DNA of 64,000 bases from Phascolarctobacterium faecium DSM 14760 (lineage in GTDB: Bacteria; Bacillota; Negativicutes; Acidaminococcales; Acidaminococcaceae). A program made the position numbers and the translations under genes. Shown one piece after another: positions 60,904-64,000 of the stretch. Position 1 is the first letter of the stretch, and the number at the start of each line of letters is the position of its first letter. The stretch lies in contig NZ_QLTS01000005.1 of the NCBI RefSeq assembly GCF_003269275.1, positions 1 through 64,000 on the forward strand, in the 5' to 3' direction. The notes under the pieces are model-generated. The model did not search any database and was not told where the DNA came from. It saw only the letters and a program-made list of their open reading frames with translations.

Positions 60904-61697
60904 TAGGCGACCTCCACAGGTGCTTTGGCCATTTGTAATGCCGCATTTTCATCTGCAGTTACATTTTCTTTCTTCTCCACAGGCTTAGGAACATAAACAA
61001 TTTTTACATTTCCACTGGCTTCTGCCTTATTAGAGGTATTGTTCAGACGCAAGCGATTTCCTTCTACTGTATTCCCATCCTGTGTCGCTTTTGCGTTACC
61101 AATCAGTTCTATATAACCGCTATTATTTGTTTCATAAACAGCGGTATCTGCAGAAGCTGTCAAATCACGAGGCGGGCTGGAAATAGCTACACCACCGGTC
61201 GCATTTGCCACACCAACTTTTCCATCATAAGTAATTTTCACTGCATCCAGAATGCTTCCATCAGCCATGGACAAACGTGCCCAACTACCAACAGTCTCAG
61301 CATATTCACGATTTTTATAATAATCAACACGTTCAGATGCTAAAGTTTTATCACCTTTAGTCAGACGAGCATCACCTATCGCCGAAGAATAATCTTCATT
61401 ATGCATTACAAATGTATAACAAACAACATGCGAGTCATCACGATCAGCAACAACACCGCCAGTCAGCCTGCCGGATTTTGTTTTGCTGTTAAATTCAGCA
61501 TTAGCAGCAGTTGCAGTACCGCCATCTTGTTTCAATACTACATTTCCCTTGGCCATACCGTCCCCAGACTGCATATCATATTCAATAGTATCAGCCTTCA
61601 CACTGAAATTCGAGCCTTGAGCGCAAGCAGTCCCAAGCATGCCCACCATAAAAAATATCCCTATCATCATAACGATAGTCATTTTCAGTTTATTCAT
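60903..61697 (-). CDS. lptA: LptA/OstA-like periplasmic LPS transport protein
   Basis: The periplasmic bridge component of LPS transport, 264 residues. A signal peptide ([17 protein letters not shown], cleavage near ACA-QG) precedes an OstA-like domain of repeated beta-strands ([20 protein letters not shown], cited by its core [10 protein letters not shown]; later [17 protein letters not shown]). The C-terminal tail is Lys/Glu-rich. The start at 61697 overlaps lptC by eight bases; a longer frame to 61727 lies inside lptC and is less likely. Confidence 0.88.
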   Translation of the reverse strand: MNKLKMTIVMMIGIFFMVGMLGTACAQGSNFSVKADTIEYDMQSGDGMAKGNVVLKQDGGTATAANAEFNSKTKSGRLTGGVVADRDDSHVVCYTFVMHNEDYSSAIGDARLTKGDKTLASERVDYYKNREYAETVGSWARLSMADGSILDAVKITYDGKVGVANATGGVAISSPPRDLTASADTAVYETNNSGYIELIGNAKATQDGNTVEGNRLRLNNTSNKAEASGNVKIVYVPKPVEKKENVTADENAALQMAKAPVEVA

Positions 61698-62250
61698 TAT
61701 AATCGCCGCCTCTCTGAACTTCCGCATGCCCTTCTAATTTCAGTCTTTCAAATGCACTACTGGTAACAGCCTTGTCTCCTGTCGCCAAGGTATCATCTTT
61801 AAGCAGTCTTACATTCCCCGAAGCTGTAATAACATCTTCAGTCTGCTGCCAACGTATGCTTTCGGCAGTCAGCTTACCGCCACTGGATAGAACTGCTACC
61901 ACTTTATCATTCAGTTCAAAATCCTTTGCCTCATTTTTTACTTTACCGCCGCCGGCCACAACCTCTAAAACACTGCCGTCTTCACGGTAAATTTTACCTT
62001 TAACACCTTTTAAAACAGCCTCACCGCTGCTTTTGATCTGTTCAACTTCTTCAACAGTAAATTCCCAGACTTTCTTACCGTCCACTTCTCTGGCCAAAGT
62101 ACTATTCCTTACTTTAGCATTCGCCCCAGAGCTTTCTTTCTGAACTGGATTGTTGGAAGGAGCCTCACCGCCGAGCATAAGCCAGGCAATAATGACGCCT
62201 GTTATAACTATTGCACCCACGATCATCTGGAAGCCTTTATTTCTCAACAT
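61690..62250 (-). CDS. lptC: LptC-like LPS export protein
   Basis: A bitopic inner-membrane protein that receives LPS from LptBFG, 186 residues: one N-terminal membrane segment (MIVGAIVITGVIIAWLML, near 9-26) and a periplasmic LptC/OstA-type beta domain (KIYREDGSVLEVVAGGGK, LTAESIRWQQTEDVITASG by core ESIRWQQTED). The start at 62250 follows AAAGGAG by seven bases; the longer frame lies within lpxL. It overlaps lpxL by 14 bases. Confidence 0.87.
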   Translation of the reverse strand: MLRNKGFQMIVGAIVITGVIIAWLMLGGEAPSNNPVQKESSGANAKVRNSTLAREVDGKKVWEFTVEEVEQIKSSGEAVLKGVKGKIYREDGSVLEVVAGGGKVKNEAKDFELNDKVVAVLSSGGKLTAESIRWQQTEDVITASGNVRLLKDDTLATGDKAVTSSAFERLKLEGHAEVQRGGDYNE

Positions 62251-63139
62251 GCTCCTGCTCCTTTCCTGTAGGTGTGTATGGCGTATTCCAGCGATGCTGG
62301 AACCATAACCAGTTATCAGGATATTCCCTGATAACTTCTTCGACAATTCTGGTCATTTTTAATGTAACGCGATAGTCATCCAACTGCCTATCGCCGGTAT
62401 CTTCATAGTAAATAGGATCTTTGACGATTGCCTGATGCCCATAATAACCTTCTTTACGTACAATAAAAATAGGTATAATAGGAGCTTTAAATTTCCTGGA
62501 AAAATATGCCGGTCCAGAGGGTGTAGCTGCCATTTTTCCAAAAAACGGTACAAAAATACCGTCATATCCGCCATCCTGATCTGCAATCAAGCCCAGCATG
62601 CGGCCTTTTTTCATTGCTCTGGCACAACCAAGAATTTCACTTGTACCACGAGAAAATATTTCCTGACCTACGCTTTTGCGCAGTTCGTTCATAAAATCAC
62701 TGTAGACTCTATTAGGCTGTGGTTTTTCAACTGCACTTATAGGAAATCCATACAAAGATAAAGCAGCACCCAGCCATTCCCAATTATCCATATGGCAAGC
62801 CAGCATAACTACACCATGACCTTCATTCAACGCTTCCCATAACACATCCGGACGATCAAAAGTAACCAAACCACGAATATTATCTTTATTGAGTGCTGGC
62901 ATATACATTATTTCCATAAAAGTTATGCCTAATTTCACAAACAATGACTTTATCGTGCATTTAGCTTCTTCATCAGAATAACCAAGTCTTTCCTTGATAG
63001 TTTCCTCTGCACGGATCCTCTGTTTTTTTGCAATTGTATGATAAAGGTGCCCTATGCCGATACCAATGTTCACCACCAGCTTATAAGGCAGCCATGATAC
63101 CAAGGTACTGATTGTTTTCAGTAAATAGTAAAGCCACAT
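62237..63139 (-). CDS. lpxL: Lipid A biosynthesis lauroyl/myristoyl acyltransferase family protein
   Basis: Adds a secondary acyl chain to Kdo-lipid A at the inner membrane, 300 residues (usual length). Near the N-terminus is a hydrophobic anchor; the HxxxxD/E catalytic motif is HMDNWE (residues about 116-121), followed by EKPQPNRVY and the GRMLGLIADQDGG and PFFGKMAATPSGPA segments typical of HtrB/LpxL. Its ATG overlaps the kdsC stop by one base (TAATG). LpxL and LpxM cannot be separated here. Confidence 0.92.
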   Translation of the reverse strand: MWLYYLLKTISTLVSWLPYKLVVNIGIGIGHLYHTIAKKQRIRAEETIKERLGYSDEEAKCTIKSLFVKLGITFMEIMYMPALNKDNIRGLVTFDRPDVLWEALNEGHGVVMLACHMDNWEWLGAALSLYGFPISAVEKPQPNRVYSDFMNELRKSVGQEIFSRGTSEILGCARAMKKGRMLGLIADQDGGYDGIFVPFFGKMAATPSGPAYFSRKFKAPIIPIFIVRKEGYYGHQAIVKDPIYYEDTGDRQLDDYRVTLKMTRIVEEVIREYPDNWLWFQHRWNTPYTPTGKEQEHVEK

Positions 63140-63684
63140 TATTGAGCGTCTCCCTGTCCCTCTTGTAAATAACTGTTTACAATTTTATCCCAGTCACCAC
63201 GAGCATTTAAAATAAATTCTGTAATTTGACGCACTGCTCCGCAGCCGCCTTTTTTTTCTGCTACAAAATGACATACCTGTTTTACTTCTTCTACAGCATC
63301 TGCCGGAGCACAGGCCAAACCAACCTGTGTAAGCACTGGCAGATCATTTAGGTCATCGCCGACATAAGCCGTTTCATTTAAAGACAAATTATATTTTTGC
63401 AGCAGCTCCGCTAAAGCACTTCTTTTCTCTTTAACATTTTCACAAACTTCGATGATTCCTAATTCTCTGGCCCTTCTGCGAATAATTGGACTGCAGCGAC
63501 CGGTAATAATCGCAACCTGCAGTCCGCATCTTATAGCGCAGCTGATTCCCATACCATCTTTAGCATTAAAGCTCTTGAAAAGTTCCTGCTCAGCATCAAG
63601 ATAAATCGACCCGTCTGTCATAACACCATCGACATCCAACACCAGCAATTTAATTATCTGAGCTGCTTTTTCTATGTTTTTCAT
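63139..63684 (-). CDS. kdsC: 3-deoxy-D-manno-octulosonate 8-phosphate phosphatase
   Basis: HAD-superfamily phosphatase that makes free Kdo for LPS, 181 residues. The motifs are VLDVDGVMTDG (nucleophile aspartate), ITGR for motif II and GDDLNDLPVL for motif IV. No cap domain is present, as in tetrameric KdsC. Its ATG overlaps the kdsD stop codon by one base. Confidence 0.95.
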   Translation of the reverse strand: MKNIEKAAQIIKLLVLDVDGVMTDGSIYLDAEQELFKSFNAKDGMGISCAIRCGLQVAIITGRCSPIIRRRARELGIIEVCENVKEKRSALAELLQKYNLSLNETAYVGDDLNDLPVLTQVGLACAPADAVEEVKQVCHFVAEKKGGCGAVRQITEFILNARGDWDKIVNSYLQEGQGDAQ

Positions 63685-64000
63685 TATACCACACCCTGAC
63701 GTACCAAGTCAGTCATATGCAATAATCCAATAACACGACGCTCCTCGTCAATAACAGGCAGCACTGTAATAGGCTTAGGACTGTTGCTTTCCATCAGATG
63801 CAGTGCCTGAGCCGCCAGTTTATCTTTAGTAATAGTTTTAGGGGCCCTGGTCATCAGTTCAGTAACAGGACGCTGCAGAAAATCAATCCCCTTACTCAGC
63901 CCACGGCGAATATCTCCATCAGTCAGAACGCCAATCATAATTTCATTATCGTCAATTACAGAAACAGCGCCAAGCCCTTTATCAGTAATTACGAATAAAG
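63684..64000 (-). CDS. kdsD: D-arabinose 5-phosphate isomerase, C-terminal part
   Basis: The gene continues beyond the right edge; the last 105 codons are visible. They form a CBS-domain pair typical of KdsD/KpsF: ITDKGLGAVSVIDDNEIMIG, then VLTDGDIRRGL, a linker, and KPITVLPVIDEERRVIGLLH (cited by cores VLTDGDIRR and VIGLLHMTDL). The enzyme starts Kdo synthesis from ribulose 5-phosphate. An internal ATG at 63938 is not the start because the frame stays open and conserved upstream. Confidence 0.92.
   Translation of the reverse strand, partial: LFVITDKGLGAVSVIDDNEIMIGVLTDGDIRRGLSKGIDFLQRPVTELMTRAPKTITKDKLAAQALHLMESNSPKPITVLPVIDEERRVIGLLHMTDLVRQGVV

Overview
The window looks like a chromosome segment of a diderm Firmicute of the class Negativicutes, most likely a succinate-to-propionate fermenter near Phascolarctobacterium or Acidaminococcus (Acidaminococcaceae). 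The evidence is a Firmicutes-like gene repertoire and regulation (T-box, strong AGGAGG ribosome sites, TTG/GTG starts) together with an LPS outer membrane (kdsD, kdsC, lpxL, lptC, lptA, lptB, lptF/G, an O-antigen ligase-like protein) and an SLH-domain porin, plus a propionate operon. The genus is an inference; the class is well supported. Nearly all genes lie on the minus strand; the only plus-strand genes are two between 35.7 and 37.8 kb.

Layout. 1-5.9 kb: propionate operon (CoA transferase, split methylmalonyl-CoA mutase, MeaB, epimerase, start of a decarboxylase/carboxyltransferase). 6-14.6 kb: a bifurcating-type [FeFe] hydrogenase (hydA, hydB, 2Fe-2S protein, ATPase, hydC) preceded by a second operon of a degenerate hydrogenase-like protein, an RsbW-like ATPase, two DRTGG-like proteins and a PHP phosphoesterase. 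14.6-20.2 kb: O-antigen ligase-like protein, folC, and valS with a valine T-box. 20.3-28.5 kb: bactofilin and M23 peptidase, feoAB with operator-like repeats, a His-rich metal P-type ATPase, and an OmpM-like porin. 28.7-45.2 kb: a cobalt/B12 island. 45.3-52.8 kb: AbrB-like protein, ysxC, lon, clpX, clpP, tig. 52.8-59 kb: tRNA-Gly, Na/Pi symporter, thioredoxin-like protein, cyclodeaminase, 5'-nucleotidase, RuvC-like and DUF3084 proteins. 59-64 kb: LPS transport and Kdo genes.

The island at 28.7-45.2 kb is the most interesting part. It holds three cobalamin riboswitches and one NiCo (czcD) riboswitch, each behind a good sigma-A promoter. One cobalamin riboswitch controls a nickel/peptide-type ABC importer, probably for cobalt or a cobalt complex. 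The NiCo riboswitch controls a cation diffusion facilitator, probably a Co/Ni exporter. A second cobalamin riboswitch leads into a second, heterodimeric methylmalonyl-CoA mutase operon, through an unusually long leader with two terminators. The third has no protein gene after it: it drives a roughly 490-nt apparent non-coding RNA that runs head-on into the 3' UTR of the exporter gene. This orphan RNA and the mutase leader share a layout and a hairpin with the identical loop UAGGGGUG on different, compensating stems, directly followed by a terminator. I do not recognise this hairpin-terminator module.

How the genes fit together: the organism appears to live on B12-dependent conversion of succinate to propionate (two complete methylmalonyl-CoA mutase systems in one window), and its cobalt import, export and use are placed side by side under RNA control. 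All calls are from reading the sequence; no database or folding program was run.
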